A stretch of 64,000 nt of DNA from Paenibacillus agri (GTDB taxonomy: Bacteria; Bacillota; Bacilli; Paenibacillales; Paenibacillaceae), in NCBI RefSeq assembly GCF_013359945.1, contig NZ_JABWCS010000218.1, forward strand, positions 124,001 to 188,000. The letters are read 5' to 3'. The translations under genes and the position numbers were made by a program. Under the pieces are notes generated by a model. The model saw only the letters and a program-made list of their open reading frames with translations. It ran no database searches and had not been told where the DNA came from. The stretch's first letter is position 1, and every line of letters begins with the position of its first letter. Shown one piece after another: positions 34,541 through 42,972 of this stretch.

Positions 34541-35423
34541 TTGCAGCTACCTCCTTAGGAGTAAACACAATATTGTCGATCAGGCGGGTTTTACCGAATT
34601 TGACGGCCAGTGCCATAATGATCTCACCATCTGCCTGTGCCAAAATGGAATCGTCAGCTAGTGGCTCAAGGTCTGGAAAAGTCAAAATTTCCGCGTAGTC
34701 TATCACCGCAAGTGGTGAAGAAGAAATGATCGAGGCCAGTAATTGTCTGATTTCCTCGGCCGTCTTGGCTGATCCTTCTTCAACAGCTTCGCGAGCCGCC
34801 CGCAGGGAACGTGACAGTACAAGTGCTTGAAGCCGTTCTTCCTCCGACAGATACACATTGCGGGAACTGAGCGCCAAACCATCAGCTTCACGAACGATAG
34901 GACAGGCCACAATCTGCACATTCATATTCAGGTCAGACACCATTTGGCGAAGAACTGCTACTTGCTGGGCATCCTTCAGACCGAAAAAGGCATAATCAGG
35001 CTGCACCATATTAAATAGCTTGGAGACCACGGTAGTGACACCGTCAAAGTGTCCCGGGCGCGAAGCCCCACACAGCACGTTGGTCAGTGAAGAGACGGAC
35101 ACTCCTGTACGAATAGGACGCGGATACATCTCTTCCACAGACGGGATAAATACGATATCTGCACCTTCACGCTCCGCAAGCTCCAGATCCCGGGCTTCGT
35201 CACGGGGATATGAAGCGAAATCCTCATTTGGCCCAAATTGCAGCGGGTTGACAAATATACTCATAACCACTGTACCGGACATTTCCGTAGCCCGGCGCAG
35301 CAAGCTGGCATGTCCGTCATGCAAGTAACCCATGGTCGGCACAAAGCCAATCGGCGTATGACCGCCGCCACGCATATATTCCAGCGCTTCGCGCAATTGT
35401 TCTACTGTTCTGACCACTCTCAT
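34533..35423 (-). CDS. panC: Pantothenate synthetase
   Basis: A 296-residue enzyme joining pantoate and beta-alanine with ATP. I place the start at the ATG at 35423, which has AAAGGAGCG upstream and follows the panB stop directly. An in-frame start at 35453 would overlap panB and lacks such a site. The nucleotide-binding motif reads PTMGYLHDGHASLLRRA, and further conserved segments are FVNPLQFGPNEDFASYPRD and ALSSRNVYLSEEER. It is coupled with panD. Confidence 0.95.
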   Translation of the reverse strand: MRVVRTVEQLREALEYMRGGGHTPIGFVPTMGYLHDGHASLLRRATEMSGTVVMSIFVNPLQFGPNEDFASYPRDEARDLELAEREGADIVFIPSVEEMYPRPIRTGVSVSSLTNVLCGASRPGHFDGVTTVVSKLFNMVQPDYAFFGLKDAQQVAVLRQMVSDLNMNVQIVACPIVREADGLALSSRNVYLSEEERLQALVLSRSLRAAREAVEEGSAKTAEEIRQLLASIISSSPLAVIDYAEILTFPDLEPLADDSILAQADGEIIMALAVKFGKTRLIDNIVFTPKEVAAIV

Positions 35424-35424
35424 C

Positions 35425-36291
35425 TTATTTCGCTCCTTTTGACGCGGTGCCATACAAGGACTCTAGAACCGTCTCATCCGCTTTGAAAATATGGCTCTCA
35501 TCAGGGAAGGCGCGCTGCTTGACTTCCTGCACATATTGAGTGATCCCTTCGCGGATTTGTGTACCGATATCGGCATAGGTTTTAACAAAACGTTTCTCAC
35601 GGTAAGGGGAGGCATAACGCAGTACATCATGATATACCAAAACCTGCCCGTCAGTATAACGGCCGGCTCCAATACCGATAGTTGGAATGCTAATGGCCCG
35701 TGAAATGGCCTCCGCCACTTCCTCTGTCACCAGCTCCAGCACTACGGCAAAAGCGCCTGCAGCCTCCAGTGCCTTGGCCTCATCCATCAACCGCTGCGCG
35801 TCCGCCGGGTCCTTACCCTGAATCCGGTAACCGCCAATGGTATTCACGGACTGCGGAGTCAAGCCGATATGTCCAAGTACGGGTACACCAGCAGACACAA
35901 TTTGCTTAACGGTCTCACAGATCTCGACACCGCCCTCCACTTTAACCGCATGGGCACGTCCCTCCTGCATCAGTCTGCGCACCCCGCGGAGACTTTCGTC
36001 AATACTACCGTGGTAGGTCATAAAAGGCATATCCGCCACAATAAACGTATTATGTGCTCCGCGGACTACGGAACGTGTGTGGTATACCATATCATCCAAT
36101 GTGACCGGAAGGGTCGTATCATAGCCCAACACCACATTGCCCAGCGAATCGCCAACAAGGATGATGTCGATGCCGGCCTCTTCGGCCAGACGGGCCGAAG
36201 GGTAATCATATGCAGTAATCATAGTTAGCGGAATACCGTCCGCCTTCATTTTTTTCATTTTCACAATGTTCAATGCCTGTTTGTCTGCCAT
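35425..36291 (-). CDS. panB: 3-methyl-2-oxobutanoate hydroxymethyltransferase
   Basis: A 288-residue enzyme that makes ketopantoate, the first committed step to pantothenate and CoA. Conserved parts include MITAYDYPSARLAEEAGID and the Mg-binding LVGDSLGNVVLGYDTT. Further parts are DMPFMTYHGS, KVEGG and HIGLTPQSVNTIGGYRIQGK. It is the first gene of panBCD. A leader of about 250 nt with a possible attenuator precedes it (see 36341-36425). Confidence 0.95.
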   Translation of the reverse strand: MADKQALNIVKMKKMKADGIPLTMITAYDYPSARLAEEAGIDIILVGDSLGNVVLGYDTTLPVTLDDMVYHTRSVVRGAHNTFIVADMPFMTYHGSIDESLRGVRRLMQEGRAHAVKVEGGVEICETVKQIVSAGVPVLGHIGLTPQSVNTIGGYRIQGKDPADAQRLMDEAKALEAAGAFAVVLELVTEEVAEAISRAISIPTIGIGAGRYTDGQVLVYHDVLRYASPYREKRFVKTYADIGTQIREGITQYVQEVKQRAFPDESHIFKADETVLESLYGTASKGAK

Positions 36292-36340
36292 TGCTCCTCA
36301 TTCCCCTTTTCCTGAGTAGATAGCGCATAAACGCGCAAAT

Positions 36341-36373
36341 AAAAAACCCTTTAGCATAAGTCCGCTAAAAAGG
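36341..36373 (-). terminator. Terminator hairpin in the panB leader
   Basis: On the minus strand GCTAAAAAGG pairs imperfectly with CCCTTTAGC (six contiguous pairs, then a bulge), followed by TTTTTTATTT. It lies about 55 nt upstream of panB and about 170 nt downstream of a promoter that starts after birA. It therefore sits inside the panB leader rather than at the end of birA. It is probably an attenuator. Confidence 0.6.
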
Positions 36374-36425
36374 TCCGAAGGGCAAAAAAGAGTCACTCGC
36401 GATCGTCCCTTCTGTCTCGGTCCTT
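36370..36425 (-). promoter_or_regulatory. Alternative hairpin in the panB leader (possible antiterminator)
   Basis: GAAGGG (36377-36382) pairs with CCCTTC (36407-36412). Flanking AAGGTCC (36370-36376) pairs, with one mismatch, with GGTCCTT (36419-36425). The AAGG at 36370-36373 is also needed for the terminator at 36341-36373, so the two structures compete. No T-box sequence is present. A conserved 'pan' RNA motif is known before panB in other Firmicutes, but I cannot confirm that this is one. Confidence 0.45.
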
Positions 36426-36542
36426 ACGGCTCAGAGCAGAATCCAACGTAACCGTTCATTACAGTTATGAAGGTGAATCCAAGAAACACATGATCTATTC
36501 CGGAGTGCAGTTCGCTTAAGTTCCGATACCGCCTCTGTCCAT

Positions 36543-36551
36543 AGTATAACA
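36543..36551 (-). promoter_or_regulatory. Extended -10 promoter for panBCD
   Basis: The minus strand reads TGTTATACT, i.e. TGn plus TATACT, 53 nt after the birA stop. Transcription from here would give a leader of about 245 nt containing the hairpins described above. No good -35 box is visible. Confidence 0.55.
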
Positions 36552-36603
36552 AATGATTGCCGCAAATACACGAAAAAAATGTGACAAGTCATGGTACAAA
36601 GTC

Positions 36604-37404
36604 TCAAATAAGCTCGATTTCACCAGAGGATACGCTGTGAATTTGTCCCGATCGGTCCATCAGCAATAAGCCGCCATTATCATCCAGACCTGTCGCAAGA
36701 CCCTCCATTCGCCCTTGTGGAGTATTTCGGGCCACTTGACGGCCCAGCGTCACCGACATGGCTTCCCATAGACGAGCAACCGGGGAAAAACCGTGCTCCA
36801 AATAAAAGGCATACAGACTATCCAGCTCGGTCAGTACGGCTCCGGCCAGAACCGAACGGTCAACAGAAGCCCCTCCCCGTTCAATCAGCAGCGAGGTACC
36901 CACTCCGTTCAGAAAATCCGGGTAATCCTCTTCCGCAAGATTAACGGAAATGCCAATACCGGCAATGCAATAGGCCAGCTCATTCTCATAACAGGATGAC
37001 TCCAGCAGAATCCCGCATATTTTACGGTCTCCGGCGAGTAGATCATTCGGCCATTTGATTCCGACATCCACTCCAGACACGCGCCGAATAGCCCGGCAGA
37101 CCGCTACGCCCGCCATCAGCGTGAGCTGCGGGGTAGACAACAGCGGAAGACTCGGCCGAAGCACCACACTCATCCAGATGCCCTTACCGAACGGAGAATG
37201 CCATTTTCTTCCTTGCCGGCCTCTGCCCCCCGTCTGTTCCTCTGCAATGACGGTAGTGCCTTCGGGAGCACCGTTCTCGGCGAGCCGCTTGGCTTCCTCC
37301 TGGGTTGACCCTACAGTCGTCAGCATATGTACATGTCCGCCCCAACGGGAAGCCGAAGCTTCCTGTTGTAATCCGGACAACGATAACAATTCAATGTTGC
37401 TCAT
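36604..37404 (-). CDS. birA: Biotin-[acetyl-CoA-carboxylase] ligase without HTH domain
   Basis: A 266-residue biotin protein ligase. The biotinyl-AMP site is in EEQTGGRGRQGRKWHSPFGK, and the catalytic segment reads GIKWPNDLLAGDRKICGILL. A C-terminal SH3-like cap follows (VARNTPQGRMEGLATGLDDN). B. subtilis BirA has about 325 residues and an N-terminal winged helix that represses biotin genes. That domain is missing here: the first 25 residues lead straight into the catalytic domain. The protein is therefore predicted to be enzymatic only. It overlaps cca by 14 nt. Confidence 0.9.
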   Translation of the reverse strand: MSNIELLSLSGLQQEASASRWGGHVHMLTTVGSTQEEAKRLAENGAPEGTTVIAEEQTGGRGRQGRKWHSPFGKGIWMSVVLRPSLPLLSTPQLTLMAGVAVCRAIRRVSGVDVGIKWPNDLLAGDRKICGILLESSCYENELAYCIAGIGISVNLAEEDYPDFLNGVGTSLLIERGGASVDRSVLAGAVLTELDSLYAFYLEHGFSPVARLWEAMSVTLGRQVARNTPQGRMEGLATGLDDNGGLLLMDRSGQIHSVSSGEIELI

Positions 37405-38773
37405 GTCCTACCATCCTTTTTGCTTCCAGTAACAATTCTTCTGGTTGATTACGCAGGTCACCGGTTGCTGCCCCCTGAAGAAGGTCTTGCAGCAGCCTCC
37501 CTACCCATGGCCCCGGCCGTTGTTCCAAGGCCGCGGCCAGATCGTTGCCGGTCACCGCGAGACCGGCAAGTGCCTGCACCGGCATCTGCGCCATCCACTG
37601 GCGCGCGATGGCCGGGAAGCCCTGGCCTTCCCCAGTACGGGGAAGGCCAGCGGCTGTGGCAGCATCCGCAGGCGCTGCCACAAGGAGGGCGGCGTGCGCT
37701 GCACCGCCGCCCGGTGCGCTCCCCGCTGCTGCAGGGAGCGCCTCCAGCAGCGCCAGCCAGCCTTCGGCGGCGGCGCTGCCATGGGCCAGCACGGCGGCGA
37801 TCCATTGCCGCCGCAGGGCCTCCACAGCGCCCGGGTCCCCCGCGGGCGCTGCTTCAAGGGCTGCGGTCCAGGCTTCGCGGACCCGCAGCACACGGGCGAC
37901 GGCGGTACGCGTCGTCCCGGGGAACGTCCATGCCCGCAGCAGCGTATCGGCCTCCATGGCCGACACGCCTAGGGCATGCAGGAGCAGCGCCCACCGCAGA
38001 TGGGCGCCCTCAAGTTCCCCGATCCCGGCCGTCAGGGCGGCGGCTGCCGCCAGATCGGCATCGGTCCAGGGGAACGGGGCCTTGCCGCGCGGCAATAGTC
38101 CGCTGCGCGCCAGCATGCCAAGGCCGCGCAGGGGATGCGGCCCCTCCACGATACGCTCCAGCTCTGCGCGGAGCCGCTCCACAGCAATATGCGCCAGCTT
38201 ATCCCGCTGGCGCAGCAGCCCGCGCCACGTGTTCTTGGCGACGGAGAAATCCAGCACGGACGCGAAACGCACGCAGCGCAGCATCCGCAGCGCATCTTCT
38301 GCAAAGCGCTCCTCCGCATCCCCTACACATCTCACGGTCCGGCGGCTCACATCCTCCGCACCGCCAAAAGGATCCGTCAGCACACCATCTGCTCCACAGC
38401 AGATGGCATTCATCGTAAAGTCGCGGCGTCTTAAGTCTTCCTTTACATCCCGGACAAAAACCACCTGTTCCGGACGGCGATGATCGGCATAGCCGCTTTC
38501 TGTCCGGTAGGTCGTCACCTCATAGGCATGACCGTCCTCAAGAACAGTTACGGTTCCATGCTGAAGTCCAGTAGGGACTGTCCGCGGAAAAAGCGCCACC
38601 ACTTCCTGCGGGAGCGCCGAAGTGGTGATATCCATATCATGGACCGGACGGCCCATCAGCTCATCGCGGACACAGCCCCCGACCCAAAATGCCTCATGGC
38701 CGTTCTCCATCAGCTTGTCTATCACATTCTCTGCAGCTTCCGCCATGCCGGCAGGCGCCATCTTCCATTCCAT
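37391..38773 (-). CDS. cca: CCA tRNA nucleotidyltransferase
   Basis: A 460-residue class II nucleotidyltransferase. The N-terminus has the conserved FWVGGCVRDELMG and the catalytic HDMDITTSA. These are followed by RRDFTMNAICCGADG and EDALRMLRCVRFAS. From about residue 220 the sequence becomes extremely Ala/Gly/Pro/Arg-rich (PAAAGSAPGGGAAHAALLVA), and the DNA there is far more GC-rich than the rest of the window. The family is usually about 400 residues, so this looks like an insertion or expansion in the tRNA-binding body/tail. The start ATG overlaps the bshA stop (TAATG). Confidence 0.9.
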   Translation of the reverse strand: MEWKMAPAGMAEAAENVIDKLMENGHEAFWVGGCVRDELMGRPVHDMDITTSALPQEVVALFPRTVPTGLQHGTVTVLEDGHAYEVTTYRTESGYADHRRPEQVVFVRDVKEDLRRRDFTMNAICCGADGVLTDPFGGAEDVSRRTVRCVGDAEERFAEDALRMLRCVRFASVLDFSVAKNTWRGLLRQRDKLAHIAVERLRAELERIVEGPHPLRGLGMLARSGLLPRGKAPFPWTDADLAAAAALTAGIGELEGAHLRWALLLHALGVSAMEADTLLRAWTFPGTTRTAVARVLRVREAWTAALEAAPAGDPGAVEALRRQWIAAVLAHGSAAAEGWLALLEALPAAAGSAPGGGAAHAALLVAAPADAATAAGLPRTGEGQGFPAIARQWMAQMPVQALAGLAVTGNDLAAALEQRPGPWVGRLLQDLLQGAATGDLRNQPEELLLEAKRMVGHEQH

Positions 38774-39945
38774 TAGAAGCTCCTAACTCCCGAACCATAA
38801 CCCAGTTCCGGCACCTTGCGGTCAAGTACCCGGTAATAAATGGATTCATATTGATCCGTGATCGTATTATTGCAGAAATCCTCACAGGCCCGATGCAGAC
38901 AGGCTGCTCTGAATTCCTCAATCATGACCTCATTGGACAACAGCTTAACGGCATATTCTGCCATCGTCTTCGTGTCGCCGATCGGGGCCAAAAAGCCTGT
39001 TTTGCCATGCTGAATCAATTCCGGTATGCCCCCAGCCTGAGAACCAATGGTCGGAACACCGCAGGCCATCGCCTCCAGCGCGACAAGACCAAAGCTCTCC
39101 TTCTCAGAAGGAAGAAGCAACAAATCAGCCAAAGAGATCACTTGAGCAATTTCATCCTGCTTCCCGAGGAAACGAACCTTGTCTTCAAGACCCATCTCAC
39201 TGATTTTAGCCTGAATCTTCGGAAGATCCGGCCCTTCGCCGACCAGCAGGAGCTTGGAAGGAATCTTCTGGCTGACCCGGGCGAATACATCCACTACATC
39301 TCCGACACGTTTGACTGGACGGAAGTTAGAGATGTGCATGAGGATTTTCTCATCAGGTTTGGCAAAATCGCCGCGCAAATCCGTTACATCCCGCGGATAG
39401 TAGACACGCTTGTCTACAAAATTGTAAGTAAGATCAATATCGCGTGTGATGTCAAGGACCTTACGCGTTTCTTTTATCAAGTCCTGCGACACGGCGGTGA
39501 CCGCATCACTTTCGTTAATGCCGAGCCGGATCAAATCCTTCAGCGACTCATCCTGACCCAGAACCGTAATATCCGTACCATGCAGAGTCGTTACAACCTT
39601 CATATCATTGTTCAGCATCTGCTTGGCGAGAAACGCACAAACCGCATGCGGAACCGCGTAATGGACATGCAGAATATCCAGATTTTGCATTTTAGCAACC
39701 TGTGCCATCTTATTAGCTAGTGCCAGATCATAAGGCGGGTAACGGAACACATAATAATCGTTGACCTCAACCTCATGGTAAAATATATTTTTCTGAAACG
39801 TTCCGAGCCGGAACGGGATACTGTGGGTAATAAAGTGGACCTCATGGCCTTTTTCAGCCAGCAGCTTGCCCAGTTCAGTTGCCACTACGCCCGAGCCGCC
39901 CAGAGACGGATAACAAGTAATGCCTATCTTTAACAACCGGTCCAT
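38773..39945 (-). CDS. bshA: N-acetyl-alpha-D-glucosaminyl L-malate synthase (bacillithiol step 1)
   Basis: A 390-residue GT-B glycosyltransferase that joins GlcNAc from UDP-GlcNAc to L-malate. The N-terminus has GITCYPSLGGSGVVATELGK, the acceptor/donor site of BshA. The C-terminal domain has ISNFRPVKRVGDVVDVFARV and the nucleotide motif ESFGLVALEAMACGVPTIGS. Position between bshB1 and cca matches B. subtilis, apart from the hydrolase gene inserted at 40002-40979. Confidence 0.94.
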   Translation of the reverse strand: MDRLLKIGITCYPSLGGSGVVATELGKLLAEKGHEVHFITHSIPFRLGTFQKNIFYHEVEVNDYYVFRYPPYDLALANKMAQVAKMQNLDILHVHYAVPHAVCAFLAKQMLNNDMKVVTTLHGTDITVLGQDESLKDLIRLGINESDAVTAVSQDLIKETRKVLDITRDIDLTYNFVDKRVYYPRDVTDLRGDFAKPDEKILMHISNFRPVKRVGDVVDVFARVSQKIPSKLLLVGEGPDLPKIQAKISEMGLEDKVRFLGKQDEIAQVISLADLLLLPSEKESFGLVALEAMACGVPTIGSQAGGIPELIQHGKTGFLAPIGDTKTMAEYAVKLLSNEVMIEEFRAACLHRACEDFCNNTITDQYESIYYRVLDRKVPELGYGSGVRSF

Positions 39946-40001
39946 CTTTCCGTCCCCTTCTTGTCTAATGTTTGGTAACTTCTTATATAAAGTTGAGTTG
40001 T

Positions 40002-40979
40002 TTACTCATTTTCTAATGCTTGCAAGAAAGCAAGCACCGCATCTTTCATTTGCTGCATGCCTGGAGATTCGAGCGGGAAATGCCCGGCCCCCTCCAAAAT
40101 CACACATTTTTTACTAACCCTAAGTTTATTATAAAAGGGTTCGCTAAGTGAAATCGGCGTCATTCGATCCTCCTGTGGATGAACCAATAGGACCGGACAG
40201 ACCTCAAAATGCTCAGGTCTAACGGACAGCTTCATATCCAGAAAGGTTCGTAACAGGCGTAATGGAACCTTAGTGCCTGCCGCCCCTGAATCATTCATAA
40301 TTAGTTGGTTTAACTCGCTATTATTAGAAATGAAATGCATGCGTGAAACATGGTTCACAGATATTTTCAAGGAATCCAATACCATTGGAAATGAGTCCAA
40401 CATCAATTTGCCGAATCGGCTGATCAACTTGTTAGGAGCCAGCTGATCACGAACCTCACTCCGGCTGGTGTCAACAAATGTCGTTGCTATCAGGCCTTTT
40501 ACTTTTTTATTGTGTGCAGCCGCATGATATGACAGCATACCGCCAATGCTGCTGCCGAGCAGAACAATAGGTCGTTCATCCCGCTCCAGCTCCCGGTCAA
40601 TCAAATCCGAGATCAGCTGGATCCAGAGCTGGTAGTCAATAGAATGAAGAGAATGCGCACGGCTTAGTCCGTAAGGAGGCAGGTCGGGTGACACCACTTC
40701 GTATCCGCTGTTCTGCAGCATTTTGGCATAGGGCGCAAGCATCCTGCCATTACCGCCTGCTCCATGAACTGAAATGATCTTCAGTTTGGAGCTTGTCACC
40801 GGCATACGATCTATATGAATACTTCCCTTGTCCCATTCCCACCATTCCTCGGACGGAAGATCCCCAGCTTTAAGCCGAATTTCTTCAGGAAAGAACTTCT
40901 GGTATTGCCGCCAATATAAATCACTTTCATTATAAGATGGCGGCAAATCCCTTTGAAGTGCCCTGTCGCGCCTCGTCAC
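40002..40979 (-). CDS. Alpha/beta-hydrolase within the bacillithiol gene row
   Basis: A 325-residue alpha/beta hydrolase fold protein starting at GTG 40979, which overlaps the bshB1 stop (GTGA). The oxyanion region is VHGAGGNGRML. The nucleophile elbow is VLLGSSIGGMLSYH, with Ser in G-x-S-x-G. The acid lies near HPQEDRMTP and the catalytic His in LEGAGHFPLES. There is no signal peptide. In B. subtilis bshB1 and bshA are adjacent, so this gene is an insertion between them. The substrate is unknown. Confidence 0.8.
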   Translation of the reverse strand: MTRRDRALQRDLPPSYNESDLYWRQYQKFFPEEIRLKAGDLPSEEWWEWDKGSIHIDRMPVTSSKLKIISVHGAGGNGRMLAPYAKMLQNSGYEVVSPDLPPYGLSRAHSLHSIDYQLWIQLISDLIDRELERDERPIVLLGSSIGGMLSYHAAAHNKKVKGLIATTFVDTSRSEVRDQLAPNKLISRFGKLMLDSFPMVLDSLKISVNHVSRMHFISNNSELNQLIMNDSGAAGTKVPLRLLRTFLDMKLSVRPEHFEVCPVLLVHPQEDRMTPISLSEPFYNKLRVSKKCVILEGAGHFPLESPGMQQMKDAVLAFLQALENE

Positions 40980-41695
40980 GATGACTGCTGCGAACCATTC
41001 CCGGCAGTGAACATTTCCACAGCATAAGGAACTTTTGCCGCAAACCCTTCCGCATAAGGAATGAGTCTGCGCTGTCCAAGCAGCATGTCTCTCGACCGGA
41101 CACGCTCGATATAACCTTCCGTCAGAGGAGTGGACACTGCGTCCTCTCCTTCTGGCTTGGTGAACTGGGAGCGGTAGCAGGATAGCGCCTGCTCCTTCAC
41201 TCCGTATTGTTCTGTTACATCGACGATCAAATCCGTCCGGCCCAGATCATTGATGAAGTAAAAATACAGCTGCGGCGCGGCAACCGCTGGCTTGTCCGGC
41301 ATATATTTACGCAGCTTGGCGTTAAAAACCGCTTCCTCAACAAGCTTGGAACAGGCAATATGATCAGGATGGCGGTCTTCCCAGTACGGCGCGAATACAA
41401 TATCAGGCGCGTACTTGCGAATCTCAGCGGTAACCGCAGCCACGTGTTCTTCAGCAATATGAAGACCTCTGTCAGGCAGCCCCAGATTACTCCGGACGGT
41501 GACGCCAAGCACGTCAGCCGCACGCTGCGCTTCGGTCTTGCGAAGCTCAACTGTACCGTTGGAGGACATCTCAGCGGCCGTCAAATCACACAGACCTACC
41601 TTCAGGCCTGCAGCTGTATGCTTGGCAATCGTTCCCCCCATACCGATTTCAGCATCGTCTGCATGAGCGCCGAATATGAGAATATCCAGCTTCAT
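40976..41695 (-). CDS. bshB1: Bacillithiol biosynthesis deacetylase BshB1
   Basis: A 239-residue LmbE/PIG-L zinc deacetylase that removes acetate from GlcNAc-malate. The metal motif is GAHADDAEIGMGG near residue 10, and the second ligand His lies in DRHPDHIACSKLV. It overlaps mgsA by 4 nt and the hydrolase gene by 4 nt. Length and context match B. subtilis BshB1. Confidence 0.93.
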   Translation of the reverse strand: MKLDILIFGAHADDAEIGMGGTIAKHTAAGLKVGLCDLTAAEMSSNGTVELRKTEAQRAADVLGVTVRSNLGLPDRGLHIAEEHVAAVTAEIRKYAPDIVFAPYWEDRHPDHIACSKLVEEAVFNAKLRKYMPDKPAVAAPQLYFYFINDLGRTDLIVDVTEQYGVKEQALSCYRSQFTKPEGEDAVSTPLTEGYIERVRSRDMLLGQRRLIPYAEGFAAKVPYAVEMFTAGNGSQQSS

Positions 41696-42114
41696 TCGTC
41701 TACCCCCGGTTTATATTTATGTACCAGCTCACGCCAGGCAAAATCCCCCCGGTCAATCGCCTTGACTAGAATTTCCGCAGTTGCGATATTCGTAGCCACT
41801 GGTATGCCGTATACGTCACACAGACGGAGTAGCGCCGTAATATCCGGCTCATGCGGCTGCGCCATCAGCGGGTCGCGCAAGAAAATAATGAGATCCAGTT
41901 CATCCTGAGCCACCATGGACCCGATTTGCTGATCTCCTCCGAGAGGTCCACTCATGTAGCGGTGAATGACTAGCTCTGTGACATCCATAATCCGCTGTCC
42001 GGTAGTTCCCGTTGAAAATAATTCATGCCCTTTAAAAACATGCTCATACGCCGTCACAAAGTTAACCATCTCATCCTTTTTGCGGTCATGCGCAATAAAT
42101 GCGATTCTCATCAT
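41692..42114 (-). CDS. mgsA: Methylglyoxal synthase
   Basis: A 140-residue enzyme that converts dihydroxyacetone phosphate to methylglyoxal. Conserved parts are IAFIAHDRKKDEMV, the phosphate-binding STGTTGQRI, SGPLGGDQQIG (Asp is catalytic) and LRDPLMAQPHEPDI. It lies between dapB (17 nt) and bshB1 (overlap), the usual Bacillales order. The start may be the first or second Met. Confidence 0.94.
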   Translation of the reverse strand: MMRIAFIAHDRKKDEMVNFVTAYEHVFKGHELFSTGTTGQRIMDVTELVIHRYMSGPLGGDQQIGSMVAQDELDLIIFLRDPLMAQPHEPDITALLRLCDVYGIPVATNIATAEILVKAIDRGDFAWRELVHKYKPGVDE

Positions 42115-42131
42115 GGTGTACTCTCTCCCGT

Positions 42132-42938
42132 CTAATCTATAAAATGCTCAAATCCGTAGATCATTCCTGTATATTCCATTACCTTCTGGATCCCGATCTT
42201 GACTCCTGGCATATAACCCGCACGTTCATAGGAATCATGACGGATCTTCAGGGATTGCCCGAAATCGCCGAATATCACTTCTTCCTGGGCGAAAATGCCC
42301 GGCAGACGAACGCTGTGAATACGGAAGCCGTTATAGTAGCCGCCGCGAGAGCCTTCAATTGTCTCTTCTTCCAGCGGATTACCCTGACGAAGCTCCTGTC
42401 TTACTTCAGAGATCATCTCTGCAGTCTTGATGGCAGTACCGGATGGTGCATCCAGCTTCTGGTCTCCATGGTACTCGATAATCTCCAGGTTAGGGAAGTA
42501 CTTGGAGGCCTGCGCAGCAAATTTCATGAGCAAAATAGCTCCAATAGAGAAGTTTGGCGCGATCAAACCACCGATACCCTGATCCTTACACTGCTTGTCC
42601 AGCTCGGCGATTTGTTCCGGAGTAAAACCGGTTGTACCAATCACAGGACGAACCCCATATTTAACAGCCAGCGCGGTATGCGGATAGGCTGCTTTCGGGT
42701 TCGTAAAGTCTACAAGCACATCCGCGTTGCTACTGGCAAGCGCAGTCTCCAAGTCACTCACCACTACGATGCCAGCTTCCTCCAAGCCAGCCAGGCGGCC
42801 TGCATCGCTTTCAGCTGAGGACCGGTCTACCGCAGCAGCCAGTTCCAGTTCTTCATCCTGAAGAACCAGCTTCAATACCTCCTTACCCATTCTTCCGCCT
42901 GCACCTGCTACAATTACTCTGATTTTCTTACCGCTCAT
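42132..42938 (-). CDS. dapB: 4-hydroxy-tetrahydrodipicolinate reductase
   Basis: A 268-residue enzyme of the diaminopimelate/lysine pathway. The dinucleotide motif is VAGAGGRMGKEVLK. The substrate-binding and catalytic region is EIIEYHGDQKLDAPSGTAIK. It supplies precursors for peptidoglycan, lysine and spore dipicolinate. It lies 34 nt downstream of a TPR gene and 17 nt upstream of mgsA. Confidence 0.95.
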   Translation of the reverse strand: MSGKKIRVIVAGAGGRMGKEVLKLVLQDEELELAAAVDRSSAESDAGRLAGLEEAGIVVVSDLETALASSNADVLVDFTNPKAAYPHTALAVKYGVRPVIGTTGFTPEQIAELDKQCKDQGIGGLIAPNFSIGAILLMKFAAQASKYFPNLEIIEYHGDQKLDAPSGTAIKTAEMISEVRQELRQGNPLEEETIEGSRGGYYNGFRIHSVRLPGIFAQEEVIFGDFGQSLKIRHDSYERAGYMPGVKIGIQKVMEYTGMIYGFEHFID

Positions 42939-42972
42939 ATCAAATTCATCCTCGCTTTCGCTGGTTCTGTAG

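Noticed and set aside
36300..36600. T-box riboswitch before panB
   Set aside because: The T-box sequence (TGGNACCGCG type) is not present. The leader has only competing hairpins.
37420..38483. Several long plus-strand open frames opposite cca
   Set aside because: High GC content removes stop codons in all frames. The Arg/Ala/Pro-rich products look like composition artefacts, and cca itself is clearly the real gene.
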